Assembly (NCBI GenBank): GCA_002841975.1
Contig: PHBQ01000012.1
Span: 1-45,424, forward strand
Source of the DNA: Candidatus Cloacimonetes bacterium HGW-Cloacimonetes-1
GTDB lineage: Bacteria > Cloacimonadota > Cloacimonadia > Cloacimonadales > Cloacimonadaceae
DNA length: 45,424 nt
Direction of reading: 5' to 3'
The position numbers and the translations under genes are program-made. The notes under the pieces were generated by a model. That model ran no database searches. It was not told the origin of the DNA and saw only the letters and a list, made by a program, of their open reading frames with translations. Shown piece after piece: positions 26,701 through 34,342 of the stretch (position 1 is the first letter of the stretch; every line of letters begins with the position of its first letter).

Positions 26701-27957
26701 AATATTTCCAGAATAGGCACCAAGAGTTGTGCCGGTCAAACGGACATAAATCAAGCCGTTGTAGTTTGCAGCTACACTTCCGGTAGCAGCATAAACGGTT
26801 CCACCATCAGTAGAGACCACATAGCCAGCGGGAGGAGTGATGCTGATAGGGGAAGTCAGGGCTGTTCCGGTCAGGGTATAGCTCTGGGCTGCAGAAGGAG
26901 ATCCGACATAAGCACTGAATGCACTAAGAGTACCAGTTGCTTCAATCATAGGTACTGGAATGCTCTCGACTGTGCCACTCACAGGTGTATTGATTGTAGT
27001 GGCACCTGTACTGGCGTGAGCAATGTTGCCGCTGAAAGGTCCGACAGTGGCTCCAGTCATCCGGACATAAATCAAGCCATTGAAGCTTGATGCTACGCTG
27101 CCGGTACCTGCATAGTTTACTCCACCGTTGGTAGAGATTGCATAACCTACGGGTGCAGTAATAGTAATATTGCCGGTAAGGTTTGATCCTGAGAGGGTAT
27201 AAGTCTGGGCTACAGAGGGTGTGCCCACGATCGTGGTAAAAGCAGTCAAGTTTGCCAGGACAGCAATGCTGGGACCGGCTAAAAGTGTACCGGTTACGCT
27301 GATATTGTCCAGGGCAAAGCTGGGCCGAGATCCGCCACCGCTGACTTGCTTTGAAACCCAACGAATCTGGATTTCAGCTTGGTTATCGCAGGCAGCAGGC
27401 AGAACTATCGATTTTAAAAGAGAGTTCTGGGGTGTGGTAACTGCTGTCGTCTGGGTAGTGGTATTATTTTGATATTCGATCCCGGTGAGGGTAATGAAAT
27501 CTCCGGTAGTACCGACGCGGTATTGGAGAGTAACATCATTGAGACGCGTATTGGAGCCACCATCATAGGGATTTCTGATCGTCATAATGCTATAGGCTAC
27601 CGTTACGGCCTGACGCCCTGTAGTATTCAGAGCTAAGCCGAGTGACACGTCAACAGAGCTGGAATTGAGGGCGCCAATGGTACCGTTGTAATTATGGGCA
27701 CCACCAGAAGTTGTGGCAGCGGTACTGGAAGCCAATAGTGCTCTGTCCGATGCGGCAACAGTTGTCTTGAAATCTGCACCGGGGCTACCGGCTAATTGCC
27801 AACCTTGCCAACCGGCAGGATAGGCTGTGGCTGTGTGTGCTAAAGCTGAAAAGTCTTGTGTGTATGGCATTGATTGGGGGGCAGGATTGGTGGCTTGTCC
27901 CCATACCATACTGATCATCAAAACTACGAAGAGTGAGACGAATAGTTTTCTAAGCAT
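23782..27957 (-). CDS. large modular secreted protein with lamin-tail and repeated beta-sandwich domains
   Basis: 1391 residues with a signal peptide (MLRKLFVSLFVVLMISMVWGQ). Approximate layout: jelly-roll-like N-terminal domain to 230; two tandem modules of about 100 residues (232-335, 338-435) with the pattern G.PS..Q.Y.LSG..L; a concanavalin-like domain (445-660); two more modules (666-770, 772-870); a lamin-tail domain (about 882-1010, SEYVEGGSNRKAVEIFNGTG); a chitobiase C-terminal-like domain (1047-1115, IRYTIDGTDPT); an OB-fold/DUF5689-like region (1127-1320); and a C-terminal fibronectin-like domain. No nuclease or other catalytic domain is visible, although lamin-tail plus OB-like regions often accompany extracellular nucleases. 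It is probably a surface or matrix protein. The start follows AAGGAG. Confidence 0.8.
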   Translation of the reverse strand: MLRKLFVSLFVVLMISMVWGQATNPAPQSMPYTQDFSALAHTATAYPAGWQGWQLAGSPGADFKTTVAASDRALLASSTAATTSGGAHNYNGTIGALNSSSVDVSLGLALNTTGRQAVTVAYSIMTIRNPYDGGSNTRLNDVTLQYRVGTTGDFITLTGIEYQNNTTTQTTAVTTPQNSLLKSIVLPAACDNQAEIQIRWVSKQVSGGGSRPSFALDNISVTGTLLAGPSIAVLANLTAFTTIVGTPSVAQTYTLSGSNLTGNITITAPVGYAISTNGGVNYAGTGSVASSFNGLIYVRMTGATVGPFSGNIAHASTGATTINTPVSGTVESIPVPMIEATGTLSAFSAYVGSPSAAQSYTLTGTALTSPISITPPAGYVVSTDGGTVYAATGSVAANYNGLIYVRLTGTTLGAYSGNIVHAATGVTSVNLAVTGDVIAVPAAELLMVENFAYTVGTTLVSNGWTAHSGAGTASPLVDAMNLTYTGYPSVTGNSAKLTGVTGEDVNKAFTTQNSGDVYCSFLMNLTTAKTTFDYMFHISLDFKGRLFVQRDATNGIRFGLSKGSTTESVVQFTPYSYALATTYLVVVKYSMIPGDANDIVSLWIDPNFSGAEPTPTLTIGATDTTSDTSGIGAIALRQGSNTPGGYFDGFRVSNSWSLLWENVVLHPVIETTGTLSPFVMIAGVPSERQFYHLSGSQLSANIEVTAPTGFQLSVDGNDPWTSSLSVGSTFDGDIFVRMSAATAGLYSGNITHSSGTATVVNVAVEGEALAPTGVINANHTFTAFTTPAGTPSAVQTYALSGTDLAADLFVTVDAPFQVSVSGQNNWLTMLTLAPTFNGNIDVRLNSASIGNFNTTLMNFSDGAQNKNFALTGEATSSGAAGNLFFSEYVEGGSNRKAVEIFNGTGAAVNLANYTLNKQTNGAGDFGGNLTLTGTLANNDVYVIVLSNATGSLVGEPYVDLATTSSVMSFNGNDCVALYHNGVQIDVIGIVNQVTPNWGADVTFVRMPNITAPRTDWTLAEWISYPIDTVEYLGSHNFTPGVQLAATPTFAPPAGLYFSTTNVTIATTTPAATIRYTIDGTDPTMTVGTIYSGPVAVSANTTLKAVAYATGFTVSPVASAVYSFPINVSNIAALRAQTTGTQVYTLTGPAVLTYQRATRNQKYIKDTTAAILIDDAAGIITTTYNVGDGITGISGTLTSYAGLLQFVPVINTAAATSTGNAVVPEVRTLASLTSADQAKLIKVLNVNFTTPTGAFAESANYPITDPSGAAIFRTGFTLSDGANYIGTDVPTTAKDIVCFVGQYNADMQITPRTLADFTDSVVGTLDMPVVTIVRNGANVELSWPAVSGATNYRLMASDDPYTGFTLVVNTANTTYTTAAGNAKKFYKVIATN

Positions 27958-28252
27958 GATCTTCTCCTTGCTTATAAATCTGTTAATATCAATGAACCCT
28001 GTTTTGCAAGAGCAGGATTGCCTGTTTTACGACATTGTTATGATAACTCAGCAGCCATAGAGTTTAGTCTGTGACTGCAACCGCATAATAGATATAAAAC
28101 AAAATCAAATCTTTCACAAGAGGCAGTTCCTCATGTATCGCATTCTTTACATATCCCGATTATCCGTCAATGAATTTTTTGCCAGCTTATGTTAATAAGC
28201 CAGAGCAGATTTGGGGGTACATGACTCAAGCGCTAATAGCCTCTACCCGGAT
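27958..28252. other. divergent intergenic region, no gene seen
   Basis: AT-rich spacer between the leftward secreted-protein gene and rpmE. I see no RNA gene or repeat that I can name. It must hold the promoters of both divergent transcripts. Confidence 0.5.
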
Positions 28253-28318
28253 AAAGTTACAAATAATCATTGACATTAGATGCCACCTAATTTCATTGGT
28301 TCAAAACAGTGTAACTTT
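28253..28318 (+). promoter_or_regulatory. candidate stem structure in the rpmE leader
   Basis: AAAGTTAC (28253-28260) pairs perfectly with GTAACTTT (28311-28318), closing a loop that contains a smaller stem, ATTAG (28275-28279) with CTAAT (28287-28291). The right arm ends just before the GAAGGAG ribosome binding site at 28321. A TTGACA at 28270-28275 lies inside and could instead be a promoter -35 element; the two readings compete. Confidence 0.35.
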
Positions 28319-28335
28319 CTGAAGGAGAATTATAA

Positions 28336-28545
28336 ATGAAACAGGGAATTCATCCTAAATACAACAAGGTGACCGTTCGTTGCGCTTGCGGTAACACATT
28401 TGAGACCGGATCTACCAAAGGTGATCTTCAGGTCGAGATCTGCAGCGCTTGTCATCCTTTCTACACCGGTAAGCAGAAGCTTCTGGATACAGCCGGCCGC
28501 GTCGAAAAGTTCAATAAAAAGTACAATCTGAAAAGCGAAGAATAG
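28336..28545 (+). CDS. rpmE: 50S ribosomal protein L31, zinc-binding type
   Basis: 69 residues. L31 bridges the two ribosomal subunits. It begins [11 protein letters not shown]16, C18, C37 and C40 form the zinc-binding (C+) pattern. ATG 28336 follows GAAGGAG. A terminator follows, but the rightward gene run, including prfA, begins only 83 nt later, as in many bacteria where rpmE and prfA are neighbours. Confidence 0.96.
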   Translation: MKQGIHPKYNKVTVRCACGNTFETGSTKGDLQVEICSACHPFYTGKQKLLDTAGRVEKFNKKYNLKSEE

Positions 28546-28563
28546 AGTTTTTCAACTTTTTTT

Positions 28564-28608
28564 ACGCCATTTTTCCATATCCGTTTCGGAGTGGGGGATG
28601 GCGTTTTT
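28564..28608 (+). terminator. terminator or attenuator after rpmE
   Basis: ACGCCAT (28564-28570) pairs with ATGGCGT (28598-28604), with a further inner CCG/CGG stem, followed by five T residues (28604-28608). Readthrough would feed the next gene, 20 nt downstream. Confidence 0.75.
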
Positions 28609-28627
28609 GTTTAACTAAGGATATTTT

Positions 28628-29602
28628 ATGACAGAAAAGAAACAAATAGCCGTTGGCGGCCAGGCCGTAATCGAAGGCGTTATGATGCGCGGACCGGAAG
28701 CACTGGCAACCGCTGTGCGTCGCAAAGACGGAACGATTGAGCTCAAAAAGCAAGCCTTCACCAGTATCACGCAAAAAGTGAAGTTCTTTGGAATTCCGCT
28801 GGTGCGTGGTTTTGTGTCCCTGATCGAAATGATGATTATCGGGATTCAGACTTTGACGTTTTCGGCAAGCAGATGGGAACTGGACTTGGAACCTGATGCC
28901 AAAGCCAAGACAAACAAACAGCAATCGAAGCTTTGGCAGCAGACGCAGGAAATATTTAGTTATGTGATCGCCTTTGGTCTGGCATTTCTGCTGTTTGGAC
29001 TATTGCCCTACAAATTGTCTGATATGATGCATCTCTCCAAGCAAGATTTATATTTCAATCTCTTTGCCGGGGGGCTGCGCATTGTCTTTTTCGTGATCTA
29101 CATCTGGGCTATCAGTTTGATGAAAGATGTGCATCGGGTCTTCCAGTATCATGGTGCCGAGCATAAAAACGTCAATGCCTATGAAAAAGGCGTGGAACTA
29201 ACCGTGGCAAACATCCAGCTGCAATCCACAATCCATCCACGGTGTGGCACCAGCTTTATGTTCTTTGTCCTGTTGGTGGCGATCTTGTTGTTTTCGATCA
29301 CCGACACTTTGGTCTCGGTATTTATTCTCAAAGCTCCGGTGCCAATGCTGGTTCGTTTGGCGTATCATATGCTGCTGCTTCCCGTAGTTTCAGGGATTAG
29401 CTACGAAGTACTAAAATTCTCCGGTCGTAATATCAACCATCCACTGGTGAAGTTCATGACCGTACCGGGCATGGCTTTGCAAAAGATCACGACCCAGCCT
29501 CCGGACGACAGTATGGTGGAGACGGCATTAGTCGCGATGAAAGCCGCATTGGATATTGATTATAGTACTCACAACGTGAAGATAATAGAGGATTCAAAAT
29601 GA
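28628..29602 (+). CDS. DUF1385 family membrane protein (YqhQ-like)
   Basis: 324 residues. Family hallmarks are GGQAVIEGVMMRGP at 10-23 and FQYHGAEHKNVNAYEKG near residue 175-190, followed by the HPRCGTSFMFF motif. About four hydrophobic segments follow, roughly at 105-127, 140-162, 212-240 and 243-262. The biochemical role of this family is not established. It overlaps prfA by 4 nt (ATGA), and a DUF1385-prfA neighbourhood occurs in other bacteria, suggesting co-expression with translation genes. Confidence 0.9.
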   Translation: MTEKKQIAVGGQAVIEGVMMRGPEALATAVRRKDGTIELKKQAFTSITQKVKFFGIPLVRGFVSLIEMMIIGIQTLTFSASRWELDLEPDAKAKTNKQQSKLWQQTQEIFSYVIAFGLAFLLFGLLPYKLSDMMHLSKQDLYFNLFAGGLRIVFFVIYIWAISLMKDVHRVFQYHGAEHKNVNAYEKGVELTVANIQLQSTIHPRCGTSFMFFVLLVAILLFSITDTLVSVFILKAPVPMLVRLAYHMLLLPVVSGISYEVLKFSGRNINHPLVKFMTVPGMALQKITTQPPDDSMVETALVAMKAALDIDYSTHNVKIIEDSK

Positions 29603-30666
29603 TCCCAAGAGACAAACTCCAGGCTTTTGAAGAAGAGCTGGAAGAGCTTAGAACCAAGGTTGCCGATCCGGCAATAATCAGTGATGCCAGAAACTTCCGT
29701 ACAATTATGAGGAGATTTCGTGAGCTCAGTGACATCAGTGAAGTGTGGCTTCGTTATCAAAGCATCGAAACACAAATAGAAGAAGCCAAGGTGCTCTTGA
29801 ATAATGAAAGTGATTCTGACATGAACACCATGATCAAAGAGGAATTGACAGACTTGGCAGAGCAGCTCGAAAAGTGTGAACTGGACTTGCGTGAATTGCT
29901 GATTCCCAATGATCCGATGGATACCAAAAATGCCATCATCGAAATCCGCGCCGGAACCGGTGGGGAAGAAGCTGCTCTCTTTGTACAGGATTTGTGGCGC
30001 ATGTATTCCTATTACTCGGAACGTATGGGCTGGAATCTGCAGCTGCTCGACAGCAATGAAACAGGTCTGGGCGGGTTTAAAGAAATAGTATTTCAACTCA
30101 ATGGCGAAAATGTCTATGGCATGATGCGCTTTGAAAGCGGCGTACATCGTGTCCAAAGAATACCAGTGACCGAATCCGGTGGCAGAATCCATACTTCCGC
30201 GGTGAGTGTCGCAGTGCTCCCGGAAGCAGATGAGATCGATGTCGAACTCACTGATGCAGACATCCGGATCGATGTTTATCGCAGTTCCGGCAATGGTGGA
30301 CAGAGCGTCAATACCACCGACTCTGCCGTGCGTATTACCCATGTCCCTACGGGCATAGTAGTTACTTGCCAGGACGAGAAATCCCAGATCAAGAATAAAG
30401 CCAAAGCCATGAAGGTCTTGATGGCACGTTTGCTGGACGATCAGATCAGCAAGCAGGAACAGGAAATCTCCAAGCAACGCAGAGCTCAGGTAAGCACCGG
30501 AGACAGATCTGCCAAGATTCGTACCTACAATTTTCCCCAGTCCCGGGTGACCGACCATAGAATTAACTTGACAAGCTATAATTTGGATGGTTTCTTGGCT
30601 GGAGACATAAATGAATTTGTCCAATCCTTGCGTATAGCATGGAGGAATGAGAAGGTTAACGAATAA
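29599..30666 (+). CDS. prfA: peptide chain release factor 1
   Basis: 355 residues. RF1 reads UAA and UAG and triggers peptide release. The catalytic GGQ is at 233-235 within SSGNGGQSVN. The codon-recognition tripeptide is PVT at 189-191, a PxT form, which marks RF1 rather than RF2 (SPF). The companion methylase gene prmC is not next to it. The gene starts inside the DUF1385 stop and abuts the next gene. Confidence 0.97.
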   Translation: MIPRDKLQAFEEELEELRTKVADPAIISDARNFRTIMRRFRELSDISEVWLRYQSIETQIEEAKVLLNNESDSDMNTMIKEELTDLAEQLEKCELDLRELLIPNDPMDTKNAIIEIRAGTGGEEAALFVQDLWRMYSYYSERMGWNLQLLDSNETGLGGFKEIVFQLNGENVYGMMRFESGVHRVQRIPVTESGGRIHTSAVSVAVLPEADEIDVELTDADIRIDVYRSSGNGGQSVNTTDSAVRITHVPTGIVVTCQDEKSQIKNKAKAMKVLMARLLDDQISKQEQEISKQRRAQVSTGDRSAKIRTYNFPQSRVTDHRINLTSYNLDGFLAGDINEFVQSLRIAWRNEKVNE

Positions 30667-31929
30667 ATGACTCTGATGATGGTCCTATCAACACTGTTAA
30701 TTCTATTGGTGTTCCTGGCTATTTCTTTCCTATTTTCCGGTTTTGAAACCGGGGCAATCTCGATCAATCAAATCACCCTGGAGCAAGAAGCAAAGAAGAG
30801 TAAAAGCAAGGCTCAGCTTCTGGCGTTTATCCGTAAACCGGATAGGCTACTGGGGACGACCCTGATCGGCAACAATATCTCGAATGTGATATTGGCGTCC
30901 GTGGCTACATTTGTCGCGCACGAACTGCAATCTCAGTACTTTCCTGCCCAATACACCTCTCTTTTGATTGGAACATTGGTGCTGATGTTTGGTGAGATCA
31001 TGCCCAAATCTATCTTTCGTGATCATGCAGACAAGATTGTGCCGATGTTCTTTCCCCTCATCATGTTTTTCTATTACATTCTGAAACCATTTGTCGCCAT
31101 TGTTTCTTATATCAATACCAAACTCCGTAAATGGCTCAAGATAGAGGATTCAAATCAATTTAATTATCTTACCCGAGATGATCTGACTTTTTTGCTTTCT
31201 CAAGCTACGGATGATAAAATGAGTGATCCGCAATTGGAGATGATCGAAGATGCCCTGGACTTTCACGAGCAAGATGCAGTGAACGTCATGATTCCCCGAA
31301 CGGACATTGTGGCAATACCGGAGTCTGCTACTATCCCGGAGATCATCGAGATCGCAAAGAAAGAAGGCTTTACCCGCTATCCCGTCTATCGTCAAAACTT
31401 GGATGACATCGTGGGAATACTGATCCTTTATGATATACTCAAAAAAGACTGCACACCGGAAGTGTGTGCCGGACAGATCATTCATGAAGCGCTCTTTGTG
31501 CCGGAAAATATGGATCTGGATGTACTCCTCAAAGAAATGCAGCTCAAACGACGCAGTATGGCTATTGTGGTCGATGCCTATGGCGGAACCTCCGGCTTGG
31601 TCACTATCGAAGACATCCTGGAAGAAATCGTCGGCGACATCGAAGACGAATACGATACTGAAGAAGATAACAAAGAAGTGGAGCAAGTAGCCCCCAACAC
31701 GTGGTTAGTGCAAGCGGATGTGGACATCGATCGGTTGGCAGATGAATACAATATCGAGCTTCCGGAAGGTGACTATGAGACTTTGGCAGGATTGATTCTC
31801 GATCAATTGGAGCGCATCCCCGTGCAAGGTCAATCCCTCACCATTGCAGAATATCGCATTCAGATCTTACAAGCGACAGATAAGAAGATTATCAAAGTAA
31901 AATTACATAAAACCAGAGGTGAATCATGA
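30667..31929 (+). CDS. CNNM/CorC-HlyC family membrane protein with CBS domains
   Basis: 420 residues. An N-terminal DUF21/CNNM membrane domain (about 1-190; LFSGFETGAISINQ is typical), then a CBS pair (about 205-325, with VMIPRTDIVAIPE and IVVDAYGGTSGLVTIEDILEE), then a CorC/HlyC C-terminal domain (from about 340, EGDYETLAGLIL). Members export or sense Mg2+ or other divalent cations; in Bacteroidetes a relative, GldE, is tied to gliding. Substrate is not decidable here. ATG 30667 directly follows the prfA stop; its own stop overlaps ftcD. Confidence 0.9.
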   Translation: MTLMMVLSTLLILLVFLAISFLFSGFETGAISINQITLEQEAKKSKSKAQLLAFIRKPDRLLGTTLIGNNISNVILASVATFVAHELQSQYFPAQYTSLLIGTLVLMFGEIMPKSIFRDHADKIVPMFFPLIMFFYYILKPFVAIVSYINTKLRKWLKIEDSNQFNYLTRDDLTFLLSQATDDKMSDPQLEMIEDALDFHEQDAVNVMIPRTDIVAIPESATIPEIIEIAKKEGFTRYPVYRQNLDDIVGILILYDILKKDCTPEVCAGQIIHEALFVPENMDLDVLLKEMQLKRRSMAIVVDAYGGTSGLVTIEDILEEIVGDIEDEYDTEEDNKEVEQVAPNTWLVQADVDIDRLADEYNIELPEGDYETLAGLILDQLERIPVQGQSLTIAEYRIQILQATDKKIIKVKLHKTRGES

Positions 31930-33596
31930 GACTAATTGAATGCGTCCCCAATTTTAGCGAAGGCAGTGACATGCAGATATTGGATGCCATTGCAGCAGTA
32001 ATACGCAGTGTAAATAACGTAGTCCTCCTGGATGTCGATCCCGGAGCTGATACTAACCGTACAGTTTTTACTATCGTTGGTGATCCGGACTATGTAGTCG
32101 AGGCAGCGTTTATGGCTATCAAGAAAGCCAGCGAATTGATCGACATGACAAAGCACCATGGCGAGCATCCCCGCATGGGTGCCACAGATGTATGCCCCTT
32201 TATCCCAATCTCGGATATCACGATGGAAGAATGCGCTGAATATGCCAGAAAGCTCGGTGCCAGAGTTGGCAGTGAACTGAGTATCCCGGTATATCTCTAT
32301 GAAAATGCCGCTTCCAAAGAGGAATGGCGCAATCTGGCAACTGTCCGCAGTGGTGAATATGAAGCTCTGGCCGAAAAAGCCAAAGATCCAGCCTGGAAAC
32401 CGGACTTCGGACCTCATGCTTTCAATGCCAAATCCGGTGCCACCGCTATCAGTGCCCGTGAATTTCTAATAGCTTACAATATTAACCTCAATACGCGCGA
32501 CAAAAAGAAAGCACACGAGCTGGCACTTACGATTCGTGAAAGTGGCAAACCTGCCCGTGATGCAGCCGGCAAGCTGGTCAAAGATGCCAATGGCAACAAA
32601 GTCATCACTCCCGGTCTCTTTCCCAATTGCAAAGCCGTAGGCTGGTACATCGACGGCTACAACCGTGCCCAGATCAGTATTAACCTCACCAATTACAAGA
32701 TTACTCCACCTCATATTGTGCTGGACAAAGTCCGTGAACTCGCCACCGAAATGGGAATCCAAGTTACTGGCAGCGAACTGGTGGGTTTAACCCCCAAAGC
32801 AGCTTTATTGGAAGCGGGCAAATACTACTTGAGTAAAATGAATGAAAGTACCGGGATCCCCGAACAGATGATCCTGGAAACTGCCGTACAGTCGATGGGA
32901 CTGGCCGAATTGGCACCCTTTGAACTGGATAAAAAGATCATTGAATACGCAATAGCAAAGACAGATACTTTGGTCAAACTGCGTGTGGATGAATTCTGCG
33001 ACCTGCTCTCCACAGATGCTCCGGCTCCCGGAGGCGGTAGTGTTGCTGCCCTCTGTGCTGCAATGTCCGGTGCGCTTTCGGCGATGGTCTCGAATCTGAC
33101 GATCGATAAAAAAGGCTACGAAGCTGTCCAAAGCGATGTTCGTACCTTTGCTCCGATTGGACAGAATATCAAAGAAAGAGCAATTCATTGTATCGATAAA
33201 GATACCGATGCATTCTATGCCATGATGGATGCCATGCGCCTTCCCAAGAAAACAGAGGAAGAGATCGCACTGCGTAATGCGCAAATGGAACAGACTACAC
33301 AGAATGCGATCATGATCCCCTTTGAGACTCTGGAGCTTTCACTGGAAGCAGCAGAACTGGCTGCCAAAGTGGGCAAGGTGGGTAACACCAATGCTTTATC
33401 GGATGCCGGTGTCGCCGCTCTGACTGCTCTTGCTGCTGCCAAAGCCGCCTACTACAACATTCTGATCAATATCAAGAGTGTCAATACCCAGAGCTTTATC
33501 GACGATGTAACCCAACGTTCTGCTATCTTGATAGCAAAAATTGAGAGCATCGCCCAGGCTGTGGAAGCCGAGATCACTGCCCGTTTGATTGGATAA
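31926..33596 (+). CDS. ftcD: bifunctional glutamate formiminotransferase / formiminotetrahydrofolate cyclodeaminase
   Basis: 556 residues fusing two folate enzymes. The N-terminal part (about 1-340) moves the formimino group from formiminoglutamate to tetrahydrofolate; it opens RLIECVPNFSEG, and the catalytic His corresponds to H81 in GEHPRMGATD. The C-terminal part (from about 350) is the cyclodeaminase, with the APAPGGGSVAALCAAMSGAL motif, releasing ammonia and giving methenyl-THF. The fusion matches the animal enzyme layout and occurs in some bacteria. It suggests histidine degradation feeding one-carbon units; no hut gene is in the window. Confidence 0.95.
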   Translation: MRLIECVPNFSEGSDMQILDAIAAVIRSVNNVVLLDVDPGADTNRTVFTIVGDPDYVVEAAFMAIKKASELIDMTKHHGEHPRMGATDVCPFIPISDITMEECAEYARKLGARVGSELSIPVYLYENAASKEEWRNLATVRSGEYEALAEKAKDPAWKPDFGPHAFNAKSGATAISAREFLIAYNINLNTRDKKKAHELALTIRESGKPARDAAGKLVKDANGNKVITPGLFPNCKAVGWYIDGYNRAQISINLTNYKITPPHIVLDKVRELATEMGIQVTGSELVGLTPKAALLEAGKYYLSKMNESTGIPEQMILETAVQSMGLAELAPFELDKKIIEYAIAKTDTLVKLRVDEFCDLLSTDAPAPGGGSVAALCAAMSGALSAMVSNLTIDKKGYEAVQSDVRTFAPIGQNIKERAIHCIDKDTDAFYAMMDAMRLPKKTEEEIALRNAQMEQTTQNAIMIPFETLELSLEAAELAAKVGKVGNTNALSDAGVAALTALAAAKAAYYNILINIKSVNTQSFIDDVTQRSAILIAKIESIAQAVEAEITARLIG

Positions 33597-33611
33597 GGAA
33601 ACGTTATAAGC

Positions 33612-34094
33612 TTGTTTTGTTACATCATAGGCTTCACTTGTTCCGGCAAAAGCACCTATGGCAGGTGGCTGGCAGAACAGGAGAAAACTGAGTTTCTGGA
33701 TCTGGATGAAGAGCTGGAAGCGCGCGGAGGACAGAGTATTGCAGAGATCATCAGTGCCGGAGGGATGGAATATTTCCGAGCTCTCGAAACTGATATCTTG
33801 CTTCGCAGTGCGGATTTGATTGTAACACCACCACAAATATATAATCCCAGATTTACAGCCGTCATCGCAACAGGTGGCGGCTGTGTTCTATCCCCCCTCA
33901 ATCGCCAACATCTGAAGCAAATCCCGTCTCGAGTTATATTCATAGATACACCTTGGGAAACGATCTATCGGAGGCTTTGCCTTTCTCCCCGACCGTTGTT
34001 TCAGGACAAGACACAGGAGGAGATCCGTCAGGAGTATCAGTGGCGCTTACCTCTGTATCGAGAATGCGCCGATGAAGTAGTCAATCCCTGTTAG
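33612..34094 (+). CDS. aroK: shikimate kinase
   Basis: 160 residues. It phosphorylates shikimate in aromatic amino acid synthesis. Walker A is GFTCSGKS at 7-14; the substrate-binding motif DLDEELE is at 30-36, an Arg at 56 in the YFRALE motif, and GGG at 88-90. The lid region is followed by R-P-L-Y. The segment before the GGG motif (about 62-85) looks longer than usual. The proposed start is TTG 33612, 15 nt after ftcD, with a modest AAGGAA site; no ATG precedes the P-loop. Confidence 0.88.
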   Translation: MFCYIIGFTCSGKSTYGRWLAEQEKTEFLDLDEELEARGGQSIAEIISAGGMEYFRALETDILLRSADLIVTPPQIYNPRFTAVIATGGGCVLSPLNRQHLKQIPSRVIFIDTPWETIYRRLCLSPRPLFQDKTQEEIRQEYQWRLPLYRECADEVVNPC

Positions 34095-34160
34095 AGCCCT
34101 TCACAAGCCTATGCTGTTGACAAAGCACAAACATGCATTTTTAGAGCGTTGCGCAAATAA

Positions 34161-34275
34161 GTTGTAATCTATCAGTTTGCTCGACAAGAGCCTCGAAAAC
34201 GGTCAATTTCATAATCTATTCCCACCCACCACCCCTCTTTTGGGTAGGGCTTCGCCCTACAACCCAACAATTCAA
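34161..34275. repeat. 115-bp dispersed intergenic repeat, copy 2
   Basis: Partner of 19787-19901 in the same orientation. It contains the hairpin GTAGGGC (34245-34251) with GCCCTAC (34254-34260). The 34095-34160 segment before it includes CTGTTGACAAAG, similar to a word in the 3.5-3.9 kb repeats. Confidence 0.85.
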
Positions 34276-34292
34276 CGGTCTCAAAGATCCAG

Positions 34293-34323
34293 AAAAAAAA
34301 CGCCGAAGACAAGCTCCGGCGTT
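34293..34323 (-). terminator. terminator of the tricorn protease gene
   Basis: AACGCCG (34299-34305) pairs with CGGCGTT (34317-34323). Read leftward the stem is followed by a T-run (complement of the eight A residues 34293-34300). It lies 20 nt beyond the stop codon. Confidence 0.8.
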
Positions 34324-34342
34324 GTGATATATAGTATCCTGT

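Noticed and set aside
26557-27090. 177-codon plus-strand frame inside the secreted protein gene
   Set aside because: Shadow of repeated coding sequence on the minus strand; composition rich in Cys and Ser as expected from antisense reading.
29569-30624. 351-codon minus-strand frame over prfA
   Set aside because: prfA with its GGQ and PVT motifs is certain on the plus strand; the opposite frame is a codon-bias shadow.
19787-34275. Composite transposon bounded by the two 115-bp repeats
   Set aside because: The 14.4 kb between them carries rpmE, prfA and other core genes and no transposase; the repeats look like independent copies.
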